Below are positions 55,592-64,000 of a stretch of DNA of 64,000 nt, one piece after another. Below the pieces are notes generated by a model that was not told the DNA's origin, made no database searches, and worked only from the letters and a program-made list of their open reading frames with translations. Both the position numbers and the translations under genes were made by a program. How positions within the stretch are numbered: position 1 is the first letter of the stretch; every line of letters begins with the position of its first letter. The stretch is from an uncultured Alloprevotella sp. GTDB lineage: Bacteria > Bacteroidota > Bacteroidia > Bacteroidales > Bacteroidaceae. The stretch is taken from NCBI GenBank assembly GCA_944322325.1, contig CALUOQ010000009.1:1-64000 (forward strand), read 5' to 3'.

Positions 55592-57661
55592 ATGAAGTCA
55601 TTTTTCTCGCTATATATAATAATATGTGTCGGCGTAATGTCCTTGACCGCGTGCGGCAGTGCGGAAAAATCCCTTAAGCGGGGTGACGCGGCGCTTGCCC
55701 TCGGTGAATACGCCGAAGCTGCCGAGCACTACAAACGGGCCTATGCCCGCACGCCGGCCCGCGAGCGGTTGAAACGCGGCACCGTGGCCTACAAGCTGGG
55801 CGACGCGTACCGGCGCTTTGGCAACGCGGCCCGTGCTGTGGGTGCCTTCCGCAACGCCGAACGCTACGAGCGCACCGACAGCTTCACTTATCTGCGTCTG
55901 GGCGACGCCCAGCGCATCATGGGGGACTACAAGGGGGCCGAAAAAAGTTACCTAGCCTATCTCGAACAGCACCCGGGCGACTCTGCCGCACTGCTCGGCG
56001 TGAAAGCCAGTCGCCAGGCACCCGAACTGAAGAAAGCAGACTCGGCTTATACGGTAAAGGAAGCCAAACTGTTCAACGCTTATCGCGCCGACTACAGCCC
56101 GGCCCTGACGGGCGACAACAGCGATCAGATTTACTTCAGCACCACCCGCCCACAAGTGACCGGCGACGAGGAAAGCGGTATCACCGGCATGATGCCCGGC
56201 GACATCTATTGGGCCAAGAAAGACGAAAAGGGGAACTGGCAACGCCCCGAACCCGTAGAGGGTGAGCTCAATACGGCATACGACGAAGGTGCCTGCTCGT
56301 TCTCGCCCGACGGTAAGACCATGTTCCTCACCGTATGCCGTACCGACCCGCAGTATCCGCGCATGGCCGAGATATGGACGTCAGCGCGGACTGACGCCGC
56401 GTGGGCCAAGCCGCAACAGTTGAAAATCACGGCGGACACGCTGTCTTCCTACGCGCACCCCGCGCTTTCACCCGACAGCCGATGGCTTTACTTCACGTCG
56501 GACATGCCGGGTGGGATGGGCGGACTCGACCTTTGGCGCGCCCGTTACGACGGCCACGGCATTGGCATTGTGGAAAATCTCGGGCCGGACATCAATACCG
56601 CGGGCAACGAAATGTTTCCTGCTTTCCGCCCGACGGGTGAGCTCTACTTCTCCTCCGACGGCCGCGGCGGCATGGGCGGACTCGACCTCTACTATGCCGT
56701 CGAGGACACCCTCGCCAAGCGCTGGCACGTCACCCACCTGCCTGCTCCCATGAACTCCAACGGCGACGATTTCGGAATTACGTTTGACGGCCTGCACAAT
56801 CGTGGCTACTTCTCGTCGAGCCGCACCACAGGCGGGCGCGGATGGGATAAAATTTTTGAGTTCTCCTATCCCGAAGTGCTACAGACGGTAAAAGGATGGG
56901 TGTACGAGCAGGACGGTTACGAACTGCCGCAAGCTCTCGTCTATATGGTCGGGAACGACGGAACCTACCTCAAGCTGACGCCCCTGAGCGACGGCTCGTT
57001 CGAGCAGCCCGTAAAACCCGGCGTCGACTACGTCTTTCTCGCCACGTGCGAGGGTTATCTGAACTATCGCAATGACCTGCGTCCCGACAGCACAGCCGAG
57101 AGCCATCAGTACGTGCTTCAGTTCCCCTTGCCGTCGATATCGGCGCCCGTACTGGTGCGCAACGTGTTCTACGAGTTCGACCGCGCTGACATCACGCCGG
57201 CTTCGGAGGATGCACTCAACCGGCTCGTCACGCTGCTCAACGAGAACCCGAACGTGACCATAGAACTCAGCGCACACTGTGACTACCGCGGTAACGATGA
57301 CTATAACGAACGTCTCTCGCAGCGGCGCGCCGAGAGTGTCGTGCGTTACCTGACGGAACACGGCATCACCGCCGACCGCCTCACGGCCAAGGGTTACGGC
57401 GAGAAGCAGCCCAAAACGGTGACCAAACGCCTGGCCGAGATTTACCCCTTCCTGCACGAAAACGACACACTCACCGAACCGTATATCCTGAGACTGCCTC
57501 CCGAACAACAGGAAACCTGCAACGCACTCAACCGCCGCACGGAGTTCCGCGTACTCCGCACCACGTACGGCCTGTTCGACGAGAAAGGACGCCTGAAAGT
57601 CGACGCACTGAAACCGAAAACCCCGGAAGAGCCTTCCGAAGACAACGTTATCATTGAGTAA
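55592..57661 (+). CDS. OmpA-family lipoprotein with TPR and beta-propeller (PorE-like)
   Basis: A 689-residue lipoprotein. The lipobox is VMSLTAC (Cys about residue 20). Domains in order: TPR repeats about 25-130 (YAEAAEHYKRAYARTP, YKGAEKSYLAYLEQHPGD); a PD40/WD40-like propeller about 160-410 (SPDGKTMFLTV, LSPDSRWLYFTSDMPGGMGG, FSSDGRGGMGGLDLYYA); a carboxypeptidase-regulatory-like domain about 420-510; and an OmpA peptidoglycan-binding domain about 530-650 (VFYEFDRADITP, LSAHCDYRGNDDYNERLSQR). This order is that of PorE, a T9SS-associated periplasmic protein, but related Bacteroidota proteins have other roles. It lies two bases before the receiver-PPDK gene. Confidence 0.85.
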   Translation: MKSFFSLYIIICVGVMSLTACGSAEKSLKRGDAALALGEYAEAAEHYKRAYARTPARERLKRGTVAYKLGDAYRRFGNAARAVGAFRNAERYERTDSFTYLRLGDAQRIMGDYKGAEKSYLAYLEQHPGDSAALLGVKASRQAPELKKADSAYTVKEAKLFNAYRADYSPALTGDNSDQIYFSTTRPQVTGDEESGITGMMPGDIYWAKKDEKGNWQRPEPVEGELNTAYDEGACSFSPDGKTMFLTVCRTDPQYPRMAEIWTSARTDAAWAKPQQLKITADTLSSYAHPALSPDSRWLYFTSDMPGGMGGLDLWRARYDGHGIGIVENLGPDINTAGNEMFPAFRPTGELYFSSDGRGGMGGLDLYYAVEDTLAKRWHVTHLPAPMNSNGDDFGITFDGLHNRGYFSSSRTTGGRGWDKIFEFSYPEVLQTVKGWVYEQDGYELPQALVYMVGNDGTYLKLTPLSDGSFEQPVKPGVDYVFLATCEGYLNYRNDLRPDSTAESHQYVLQFPLPSISAPVLVRNVFYEFDRADITPASEDALNRLVTLLNENPNVTIELSAHCDYRGNDDYNERLSQRRAESVVRYLTEHGITADRLTAKGYGEKQPKTVTKRLAEIYPFLHENDTLTEPYILRLPPEQQETCNALNRRTEFRVLRTTYGLFDEKGRLKVDALKPKTPEEPSEDNVIIE

Positions 57662-57663
57662 GA

Positions 57664-60639
57664 ATGAGCCGAATACCTGACCTTAAAGCCCTTGTGTTGC
57701 GCGACACTCCGTTTGCGCAGCTCATGAATAAACGCATTTACAACGTGTTGCTCATTGCGACGAAGTACGACGCCTTCATGCTGGAGGATGACGGCCGCGT
57801 GGACGAGCAAATCTTCAACGAGTACGCCGCCCTCGGCCTCCGCTATCCGCCCCGCTTCACCCAAGTCACGTCCGAGGAAGAGGCGCTGGCCGAACTCGCC
57901 GACCGCAACTTCGAGCTGGTCATCGTGATGCCCAACATGGACAACCGCGACATCTTTGCGGCTGCCGGCGAAATCAAACAGCGCTATCCGCATATTCCCA
58001 TCGTTGTCCTGACGCCCTTTTCGCGCGAGGTGAGCAAGCGCGTGGCCAATGAGGACCTCTCGGCCATCGACTACATTTTCTCGTGGCTTGGAAATTCCGA
58101 ATTACTCCTTGCCATCATCAAGCTGGTCGAAGACAATTGGAACGCCCCCGACGATACGGCCTCCGTGGGCGTACAAATCGTACTCCTGGTCGAGGACTCG
58201 ATACGTTTCTACTCCTCTGCGCTTCCTCATCTCTACAAGGTGGTGCTCGAGCAAAGCTATGAATTTTCGAAAGAGGCGCTCAATGACCACTTGAAAACCC
58301 TCCGTATGCGCGGTCGCCCCAAGATTATGCTGGCCCGTACCTACGAGGAAGCCCTCGAGCTCTACGACCGTTACAAGGACTACATGCTGGGCATCGTGTC
58401 GGACATGAGTTTCGTACGCGAGGGACAAAAGGACCCGCTGGCCGGCTACCGCTTCGCACGGTATGTAAAGGACATCGACGAGAACCTGCCGATTATTCTC
58501 GAATCCAGCGAGGCTGCCAACTGCAAGTATGCCGACGAGCTGGGCGCCTCCTTCATCAACAAAAACGCCAAAAGCTATCCGCAGGACCTGCGCCGCCACA
58601 TCATGGAGCGCTTCGGCTTCGGCGATTTCGTCATCATCAATCCGGCCGACGGGCACGAGGTGGCGCGCATACGGACGCTGAAAGACTTGCAACGAAAGAT
58701 ATACCAGATACCCGACGCGTCGCTCCGCTACCACCTGTCACACAACCACTTCTCGCGGTTCTTCTACTCGCGGGCCATGTTCCCGCCGGCCGCCATTCTG
58801 CGCAAGGTCGACGTAAACGACTACAAGGACATGCACGAGGCGCGCGACCTGATATTCAACCTCATCGTAGAGTACCGGCGCATGAAGAATGCCGGCGTCG
58901 TGGCCATCTACCAGAAAGACCGCTTCGATGAGTACAGCAATTTTGCCCGCATCGGCAACGGTTCGCTCGGAGGCAAGGGGCGCGGCCTCGCCTTCATGGG
59001 TACGATGGTCAAGCGCTACCCCAAGCTCGAGAGCGAGGGCTTCTCCGTAAACATCCCCAAGACTGTGGTCATCTGCACCGACATCTTCGACGAGTTCATG
59101 GAGACTAACAATCTCTATCCCGTCGCCCTGAGCGACGCCAGCGACGAGGAAATCCTTGCCCGCTTCGAGGAGGGCAACCTGCCCGGCCGCGTGCTCGACG
59201 ACCTGCTTGCCCTTTTCGATGTGACCCACGCCCCCATCGCCGTGCGCTCATCCAGCTTGCTCGAGGACTCCCACTATCAGCCCTTTGCCGGCATTTATTC
59301 CACGTACATGGTGCCCCATCTCGACGACCGCCACGAGATGCTCCGCCTCCTGCGCAATGCCATCAAGGCCGTCTACGCCTCGGTGTTCTACCGCGACAGC
59401 AAGGCTTACCTGACGGCGACGCAGAACCTCATCGACCAGGAGAAGATGGCCATCGTGTTACAGGAGGTGGTCGGCACGGCCTACGGCGACCGATTTTATC
59501 CGACTCTCTCGGGCGTGGCGCGGTCGTTGAACTTCTATCCTATAGGCGACGAAAAGGCGGAAGACGGCATCGCCCATATCGCCCTCGGCTTGGGGAAATA
59601 CATTGTCGACGGCGGGCTCACGCTGCGCTTCTCTCCGCGTCATCCTCACCACGTCCTACAGACCAGTACCACCGATATGGCCTTGCGCGAGACCCAGACG
59701 CGCTTCTACGCCCTCGACCTGAAAAATGCGGCCACCGACTTCCAGACCGACGACGCCTTCAACCTGCTCCGTCTCGGTCTCAAGGAGGCCGACGCCGACG
59801 GTGCCCTTCGCCTCATCAGTTCCACGTACGACCCCTACGACCAAGTGATTTACGAAGGCTACTATCCCGGTGGCCGAAAGGTCATTTCGTTCGTCAACAT
59901 CCTGGAGCACGGCGTCTTCCCGCTGTCCGAGACCATCGACCGCCTGCTCCACATCGGCACGCGCGAAATGGGCCGCCCCGTCGAAATAGAGTTTGCCATG
60001 AACATCGCGCCGGGCGGAAAAACGGCCAGCTTCTATTTGCTACAGATCCGCCCTATCGTGGACAACAAGGAAACGGTCGACGAGGACCTCTCGCTCATCG
60101 ACCCGGCCGACACTATCGTCTCGACGCACGGCGCCCTCGGCAACGGCATCGTCACCGACGTGGCCGATGTCGTCTACGTGCGCAGCCAGGCCTTCAGCGC
60201 CTCCAACAACCAGCTCATCGCTTACGACATTGACAAGCTCAACCGCCTGCTCACCGAGGAGGGCCGCGGCTACGTCCTCGTAGGTCCCGGACGCTGGGGA
60301 AGCAGCGACCCCTGGTTGGGCATCCCCGTGAAGTGGCCTCACATCAGCGGTGCGCGCGTCATTGTCGAATGCGGTCTCGAGAACTACCGCATCGACCCCA
60401 GCCAAGGCACCCACTTTTTTCAGAACCTCACCTCCTTTGGCGTCGGTTACTTCACGATTAATCCCTTCAAGGGCGACGGCTCGTTCGACGAGGCTTGGCT
60501 CAACGCCCTCCCCGCCGAACACGAGACGCCCTATCTGCGCCACGTGCGTCTGTCCGCCCCTTGTGTCATCAAGATGGACGGCCACCACTCACTTGGCGTC
60601 GTCATGAAACCCGCAACGTCAACCCCAGCCCGACCATGA
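57664..60639 (+). CDS. Two receiver-like domains fused to a PEP-synthase-type ATP-binding domain
   Basis: A 991-residue cytoplasmic protein. Residues about 24-155 form a receiver-like domain without a phospho-acceptor Asp (strand reads VIVMPNMDN). Residues about 168-330 form a second receiver with an acidic pair (LLVEDSIRF) and Asp247 in GIVSDMSF. From about 433 comes the pyruvate phosphate dikinase/PEP synthase N-terminal domain (GSLGGKGRGLAF, APIAVRSSSLLEDSHYQPF AGIYST region, LLQIRPIV at about 791). The last 190 residues are an unknown domain (GYVLVGPGRWGSSDPWLGI). The swivelling His domain and PEP barrel of true PEP synthases are missing. The gene is coupled to the lipoprotein and HD genes. 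Confidence 0.85.
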   Translation: MSRIPDLKALVLRDTPFAQLMNKRIYNVLLIATKYDAFMLEDDGRVDEQIFNEYAALGLRYPPRFTQVTSEEEALAELADRNFELVIVMPNMDNRDIFAAAGEIKQRYPHIPIVVLTPFSREVSKRVANEDLSAIDYIFSWLGNSELLLAIIKLVEDNWNAPDDTASVGVQIVLLVEDSIRFYSSALPHLYKVVLEQSYEFSKEALNDHLKTLRMRGRPKIMLARTYEEALELYDRYKDYMLGIVSDMSFVREGQKDPLAGYRFARYVKDIDENLPIILESSEAANCKYADELGASFINKNAKSYPQDLRRHIMERFGFGDFVIINPADGHEVARIRTLKDLQRKIYQIPDASLRYHLSHNHFSRFFYSRAMFPPAAILRKVDVNDYKDMHEARDLIFNLIVEYRRMKNAGVVAIYQKDRFDEYSNFARIGNGSLGGKGRGLAFMGTMVKRYPKLESEGFSVNIPKTVVICTDIFDEFMETNNLYPVALSDASDEEILARFEEGNLPGRVLDDLLALFDVTHAPIAVRSSSLLEDSHYQPFAGIYSTYMVPHLDDRHEMLRLLRNAIKAVYASVFYRDSKAYLTATQNLIDQEKMAIVLQEVVGTAYGDRFYPTLSGVARSLNFYPIGDEKAEDGIAHIALGLGKYIVDGGLTLRFSPRHPHHVLQTSTTDMALRETQTRFYALDLKNAATDFQTDDAFNLLRLGLKEADADGALRLISSTYDPYDQVIYEGYYPGGRKVISFVNILEHGVFPLSETIDRLLHIGTREMGRPVEIEFAMNIAPGGKTASFYLLQIRPIVDNKETVDEDLSLIDPADTIVSTHGALGNGIVTDVADVVYVRSQAFSASNNQLIAYDIDKLNRLLTEEGRGYVLVGPGRWGSSDPWLGIPVKWPHISGARVIVECGLENYRIDPSQGTHFFQNLTSFGVGYFTINPFKGDGSFDEAWLNALPAEHETPYLRHVRLSAPCVIKMDGHHSLGVVMKPATSTPARP

Positions 60640-61274
60640 GCCCTGAGGAAATCACCCGCAACCGCGAAGCGTTTGAATCCTGCTGCCATCAATACATCCA
60701 GCGCAACGGCATCGATGCCCTGCTGGAGTACCTGAAGACCAAGACCGACTTCTTCGAGGCACCCAGCTCTACCAGTTTTCATCTCAACGAGCCGGGGGGA
60801 CTTTGCCGCCACTCGCTCAACGTGTTCGAAACGCTCCTGACTCTTTACACCTCGCTGGTCGAACCGCGCATCGAGGACGGCACGTCGCCCTTCGCCGACA
60901 CGGTCTCGACGGAAAGTATCGCCGTCGTCGCCTTGTTCCACGACGTTTGCAAGGCCAATACTTACCGCCCCACCGAACGCTGGAAAAAGGACGCCAACGG
61001 CCGGTGGATGAGCTATCCGGGCTACGAGGTGAACGACAGCTTCCCCTTCGGGCATGGCGAAAAGTCGTGCGTCGTCATCCATTGGTTCCTCCCGCTCAGA
61101 CAGGAAGAGCTCCTCGCCATACGCTGGCACATGGGCATGTTCGAAATGCCGGACGCCGCATCCTCCACCCGCCGCTCCTATCGCGCAGCCATGGAGCACA
61201 GCCCCTTGGTCAGCCTCCTGCAAGCTGCCGACCTCGTCGCCTCGAACTGCCTCGAGCGCACCACAAAGTACTGA
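60636..61274 (+). CDS. HD-domain hydrolase
   Basis: A 212-residue protein of the HD phosphohydrolase family, similar in layout to YhaM-type enzymes. Metal-binding residues: GGLCRHSLNVFETLL (first His), ALFHDVCKANTY (HD pair), FPFGHGEKSCVVIHWF (His) and AADLVASNCLER (Asp). It probably removes phosphate from a nucleotide or cleaves RNA; the substrate is not known. The longer frame upstream overlaps the previous gene, so I use the ATG at 60636, which overlaps the stop of the receiver-PPDK gene as ATGA. Repeat locus 5 begins about 38 bases after its stop. Confidence 0.85.
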   Translation: MSPEEITRNREAFESCCHQYIQRNGIDALLEYLKTKTDFFEAPSSTSFHLNEPGGLCRHSLNVFETLLTLYTSLVEPRIEDGTSPFADTVSTESIAVVALFHDVCKANTYRPTERWKKDANGRWMSYPGYEVNDSFPFGHGEKSCVVIHWFLPLRQEELLAIRWHMGMFEMPDAASSTRRSYRAAMEHSPLVSLLQAADLVASNCLERTTKY

Positions 61275-61311
61275 CACGTCATCCCTGTTTTCCGGCGCCG
61301 TGCGATGGGAA

Positions 61312-61392
61312 AACAAGTGTAGTTCCCGTTTTTCCTGTCGTAGTCCCAGAAAATTCTATCGCTACGACAGGATTTTCTGTCGTAGTACTTGT
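61312..61392. repeat. 21-base modular repeat, locus 5
   Basis: After AACAAGT come three exact 21-base modules: 61319-61339 (starts GTAGT, ends CTGTC), 61340-61360 (starts GTAGT, ends CTATC) and 61361-61381 (starts GCTAC, ends CTGTC), then GTAGTACTTGT. Arms 61334-61343 and 61362-61371 pair over ten bases. It lies 38 bases past the HD-protein stop. Confidence 0.85.
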
Positions 61393-61417
61393 CATTCCCG
61401 CGTCGGTACGGGGTCAC

Positions 61418-61464
61418 AAAAAAAAGCGGGCCGCCCGCGTTGCTCGAGGCAACGGGCGGCCCGC
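61418..61464 (-). terminator. Terminator of rpsO
   Basis: On the minus strand twelve-base GC-rich arms (61426-61437 with 61453-61464) plus an inner CGTTGC/GCAACG pairing are followed by eight T. It lies 30 bases past the rpsO stop. Confidence 0.9.
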
Positions 61465-61494
61465 CATGTAGTAACGGGCGTATGTCGTGAGGAC

Positions 61495-61764
61495 TTACTT
61501 ACGCAGGCCGAGCGCCTTGACGATGGCGCGGTAGCGTTCGATGTCCTTACGCTTCAGATAGTTCAGCAGCGCGCGGCGCTTGCCGACAAGGCGAACGAGC
61601 GAGCGTTCAGTAACAGTATCTTTACGGTTCGCCTTCATGTGCTCCGTCAAATGGGATATACGGTAGGAAAACAGGGCAACCTGGCTCTCAACCGAACCGG
61701 TGTCCTTGTTAGACGCACCGTACTGTCCAAAGATCTCTTCTTTCTTTTTAGGGTCTAAATACAT
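61495..61764 (-). CDS. rpsO: 30S ribosomal protein S15
   Basis: An 89-residue ribosomal protein that binds the central domain of 16S rRNA. The S15 signature DTGSVESQVALFSYRISHLTEH (given in part) and the later RRALLNYLKRKDIERYRAIV, followed by the C-terminal LGLRK, match the family over the whole length. It is monocistronic, with a TACCTTTG box 47 bases upstream and a strong terminator downstream. The 5' leader could carry the self-regulatory site known for S15, but I cannot show it. Confidence 0.97.
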   Translation of the reverse strand: MYLDPKKKEEIFGQYGASNKDTGSVESQVALFSYRISHLTEHMKANRKDTVTERSLVRLVGKRRALLNYLKRKDIERYRAIVKALGLRK

Positions 61765-61811
61765 AGCGTTAATTAATTGTACGATAAAGGTTCATGACGT
61801 TATTAGCGCGG

Positions 61812-61819
61812 CAAAGGTA
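61812..61819 (-). promoter_or_regulatory. Bacteroidota -7 box of rpsO
   Basis: TACCTTTG on the minus strand, 47 bases upstream of the rpsO start. The nearest TTTG lies 23 bases upstream, slightly too far. Confidence 0.6.
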
Positions 61820-61916
61820 CGAAGTTTTTCGATAACAGGGTGCAAAGCTGTGTATTTTTTATGAAATGCCGTCCTGGCAGGCCTGGCTATTGGCCTGAAG
61901 TTTTCTAAAAGTTTCG

Positions 61917-61924
61917 TAACTTTG
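61917..61924 (+). promoter_or_regulatory. Bacteroidota -7 box of typA
   Basis: TAACTTTG, 24 bases before the ATG at 61949. It covers a TTG at 61922 that could be taken as a longer start. Confidence 0.65.
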
Positions 61925-61948
61925 CACGCCGAAATACTACCCTTTCTT

Positions 61949-63745
61949 ATGCAGGACATCCGTAACATTGCTATCATTGCCCACGTCGACCACGGTAAGA
62001 CTACGCTCGTGGACAAGATGCTTCTGGCCGGCCACCTCTTCCGTACGAACCAGCAGGCTGGCGACCTTATTCTCGACAACAACGACTTGGAGCGCGAACG
62101 CGGCATCACGATTCTCTCCAAGAACGTGTCTATTAATTATAAAGGAGTAAAAATCAACATCATCGACACTCCGGGCCACTCGGACTTCGGCGGCGAGGTG
62201 GAGCGTGTGCTCAACATGGCCGACGGCTGCATCCTGCTCGTCGACGCCTTCGAGGGCCCCATGCCGCAAACCCGCTTTGTGCTCCAGAAAGCACTTCAGA
62301 TTGGCTTGAAGCCCATCGTTGTCGTCAACAAGGTCGACAAACCCAACTGCCGTCCCGAGGAGGTTTACGAGATGGCTTTCGACCTGATGTGCGCCCTCGA
62401 TGCGACTGAGGACCAGCTCGACTTTCCTGTCGTCTACGGCTCGGCCAAAAGCGGATGGATGGGTGAGGACTGGCAGCAGCCGACCTCGGACATCACCTAC
62501 CTGCTCGACAAAATCATCGAAGTGATTCCCGCGCCCCGCCAACTGGAGGGAACGCCGCAGATGCTTATCACGTCGCTCGACTACTCGAACTACACGGGCC
62601 GCATCGCTGTGGGCCGCGTTCACCGCGGCACGCTGCGCGAGGGCATGACCGTGACCATCGCCCACCGCGACGGAACCATGGAAAAAACCAAAATCAAGGA
62701 ACTCGACGTCTTTGAGGGAATGGGACGTACCAAAACGCAGGAAGTCAGCAGCGGCGACATCTGTGCCGTCGTGGGACTGGACCACTTCGAAATCGGCGAC
62801 ACCATCTGCGACGCCGAAGCGCCCGAAGCCCTGCCGCCTATCGCCATCGATGAGCCCACCATGAGTATGCTCTTCACCATTAACGACTCGCCTTTCTTCG
62901 GCAAGGAAGGAAAATACTGCACCTCCCGCCACATCAACGACCGCCTCGAAAAAGAACTCGAAAAGAACCTAGCCCTGCGCGTGCGGGCCGAGGACGAAAA
63001 CCGCTGGGTGGTATCGGGACGCGGCGTGTTGCACCTCTCGGTACTCATAGAGACCATGCGGCGCGAGGGATATGAGTTACAGGTCGGGCAACCGCAAGTC
63101 ATTTACAAAACCATAGACGGCGTGCGCTGCGAACCTATCGAAGAACTCACCATCAACGTACCCGAAGAATTTTCCAGCAAAATGATCGACATGGTGACGC
63201 GGCGCAAAGGCGAACTCACCTCGATGGAAAGCCGCGGAGACCGCGTCGACATCGAGTTCGACATCCCCTCGCGCGGCATCATCGGACTGCGCACCAACGT
63301 GCTCACCGCCAGTCAGGGCGAAGCTATCATGGCGCACCGCTTCAAGGAATATCAGCCCTACAAAGGCGACATCCAGCGACGCTCCAACGGCTCCATGATT
63401 GCCCTTGAGAGCGGCACGTCGTTCGCCTACGCCATCGACCACCTGCAGGACCGCGGCAAATTCTTCATCTCGCCGGGCGACGAAGTCTACGCCGGACAGG
63501 TCGTGGGCGAGCATGTACACGAAAACGACCTCGTCGTCAACGTGACGAAAGCCAAGCAGCTCACCAACATGCGCGCCAGCGGCGCCGACGACAAGGCCCG
63601 CATCATCCCGCCCGTCATCTTCTCCCTCGAAGAAGCGCTGGAGTACATCAAGGAAGACGAGTACGTCGAAGTAACGCCCAAGAGTATGCGTATGCGCAAG
63701 GTCATCCTCGACCACAACGCCCGCAAGCGCGCCGGCCGCGACTGA
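61949..63745 (+). CDS. typA: Ribosome-associated GTPase TypA/BipA
   Basis: A 598-residue translational GTPase of the TypA/BipA family. G-motifs: [12 protein letters not shown] (G1, about residues 11-22), RGITILSKN (G2), [11 protein letters not shown] (G3), NKVDKPNC (G4) and YGSAKSG (G5). The domains after the GTPase (about 200-400) and the BipA-specific C-terminal domain ([20 protein letters not shown], about 555-575) are present. It binds the ribosome and helps 50S assembly and stress adaptation, notably in the cold. Length is normal. The ATG at 61949 ([14 protein letters not shown]) is preferred over the TTG in the promoter box. A hairpin terminator follows. Confidence 0.97.
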   Translation: MQDIRNIAIIAHVDHGKTTLVDKMLLAGHLFRTNQQAGDLILDNNDLERERGITILSKNVSINYKGVKINIIDTPGHSDFGGEVERVLNMADGCILLVDAFEGPMPQTRFVLQKALQIGLKPIVVVNKVDKPNCRPEEVYEMAFDLMCALDATEDQLDFPVVYGSAKSGWMGEDWQQPTSDITYLLDKIIEVIPAPRQLEGTPQMLITSLDYSNYTGRIAVGRVHRGTLREGMTVTIAHRDGTMEKTKIKELDVFEGMGRTKTQEVSSGDICAVVGLDHFEIGDTICDAEAPEALPPIAIDEPTMSMLFTINDSPFFGKEGKYCTSRHINDRLEKELEKNLALRVRAEDENRWVVSGRGVLHLSVLIETMRREGYELQVGQPQVIYKTIDGVRCEPIEELTINVPEEFSSKMIDMVTRRKGELTSMESRGDRVDIEFDIPSRGIIGLRTNVLTASQGEAIMAHRFKEYQPYKGDIQRRSNGSMIALESGTSFAYAIDHLQDRGKFFISPGDEVYAGQVVGEHVHENDLVVNVTKAKQLTNMRASGADDKARIIPPVIFSLEEALEYIKEDEYVEVTPKSMRMRKVILDHNARKRAGRD

Positions 63746-63775
63746 GCTTGCCTTAATCAGCGTAATATATAACTG

Positions 63776-63829
63776 AATCACCAATCCGGAGTATTCCTAA
63801 TGGAACTAACCGGATTGGTGATTTCGTTT
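63776..63829 (+). terminator. Terminator after typA
   Basis: Fourteen-base perfect arms (63776-63789 and 63810-63823) with a 20-base loop, followed by TCGTTTA. It lies 31 bases past the stop codon. Confidence 0.75.
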
Positions 63830-63895
63830 AGATAAGATCCTGTTTTCGCAGAGATAGCGACAGTTCCTTACGTTTCAACCCTACGGACAATCAAT

Positions 63896-64000
63896 TCACA
63901 GCAAACGGCGCGTGAGGCGGCGGACGGGATACCAGATAGCGGCGAAGCTGACGAGTGCCACGGTGACGAATACGGCTACGACGTCGGTGGCACGTACGCT
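63896..64000 (-). CDS. C-terminal end of a permease (FtsX/LolC-like), partial
   Basis: The minus strand shows the last 34 residues of a membrane protein that begins beyond the right edge. It ends in a hydrophobic helix (VVAVFVTVALVSFAAIWY) followed by PVRRLTRRLL and TGA. This pattern matches the last helix of FtsX/LolC-type ABC permeases of Bacteroidota (ending AWYPVR), so a lipoprotein-release or export permease is likely. With only 34 residues the call is tentative. Confidence 0.5.
   Translation of the reverse strand, partial: SVRATDVVAVFVTVALVSFAAIWYPVRRLTRRLL

Overview
This window is a piece of a high-GC Bacteroidales (phylum Bacteroidota) chromosome. The lineage is supported by many promoters of the Bacteroidota type (TAnnTTTG, with TTTG or ATTG about 20 bases upstream), a PorQ-type protein of the type IX secretion system, a fur-purA pair, cmk-ispH, reverse rubrerythrin, large acyl-CoA dehydratase activase, TonB systems and secreted glycosidases. 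I cannot name the family or genus from sequence alone.

Positions 1-4165 are the end of an AT-rich integrated element: two unknown small genes, a RepA-like ATPase, a 45-codon gene coupled to a large serine recombinase, and the junction at the 3' end of a tRNA-Leu(UAA). The recombinase frame runs into the tRNA, marking it as the integration site. The rest is host-like GC-rich DNA: a TlpA-like lipoprotein, a sodium symporter, fur/purA, a peroxide-stress pair (reverse rubrerythrin and a PerR-like regulator), a DNA-glycosylase-like protein, a carbohydrate block (GH127-like remnant, GH29 fucosidase, GEVED surface protein), MarR, a TatD/polyprenyl synthase/TonB run, porQ-cmk-ispH, an NDH-2/LuxR/nuclease operon, a split chromate transporter, an NRAMP transporter, eno plus a TPR protein, a sulfotransferase, ppk1-ppx, a 1403-residue dehydratase activase, a TonB-dependent receptor, an unusual lipoprotein, two peptidases, an ATP-grasp protein, a QueA-Nudix-GNAT fusion, a GH2 galactosidase, nagA, an operon of OmpA/TPR lipoprotein, receiver-PPDK protein and HD protein, rpsO, typA, and the tail of a permease.

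The most unusual signal is a dispersed repeat family that I do not recognise. Five loci (about 4382-4478, 11919-12001, 25984-26059, 45926-46042, 61312-61392) are built from modules exactly 21 bases long. Each module starts with a five-base word such as GTAGT, GCAGC, GCTGC or ACTAC and often ends in CTATC or CTGTC. The modules are shuffled and inverted so the arrays fold into long hairpins. Four copies lie 30-60 bases past a stop codon. The fifth lies inside the ATP-grasp gene, where the 21-base period (seven codons) keeps the frame open and adds a seven-residue protein repeat.

For many genes the promoter -7 box lies downstream of, or across, the longest possible start. I used that to choose shorter starts, and each case is noted in its entry.
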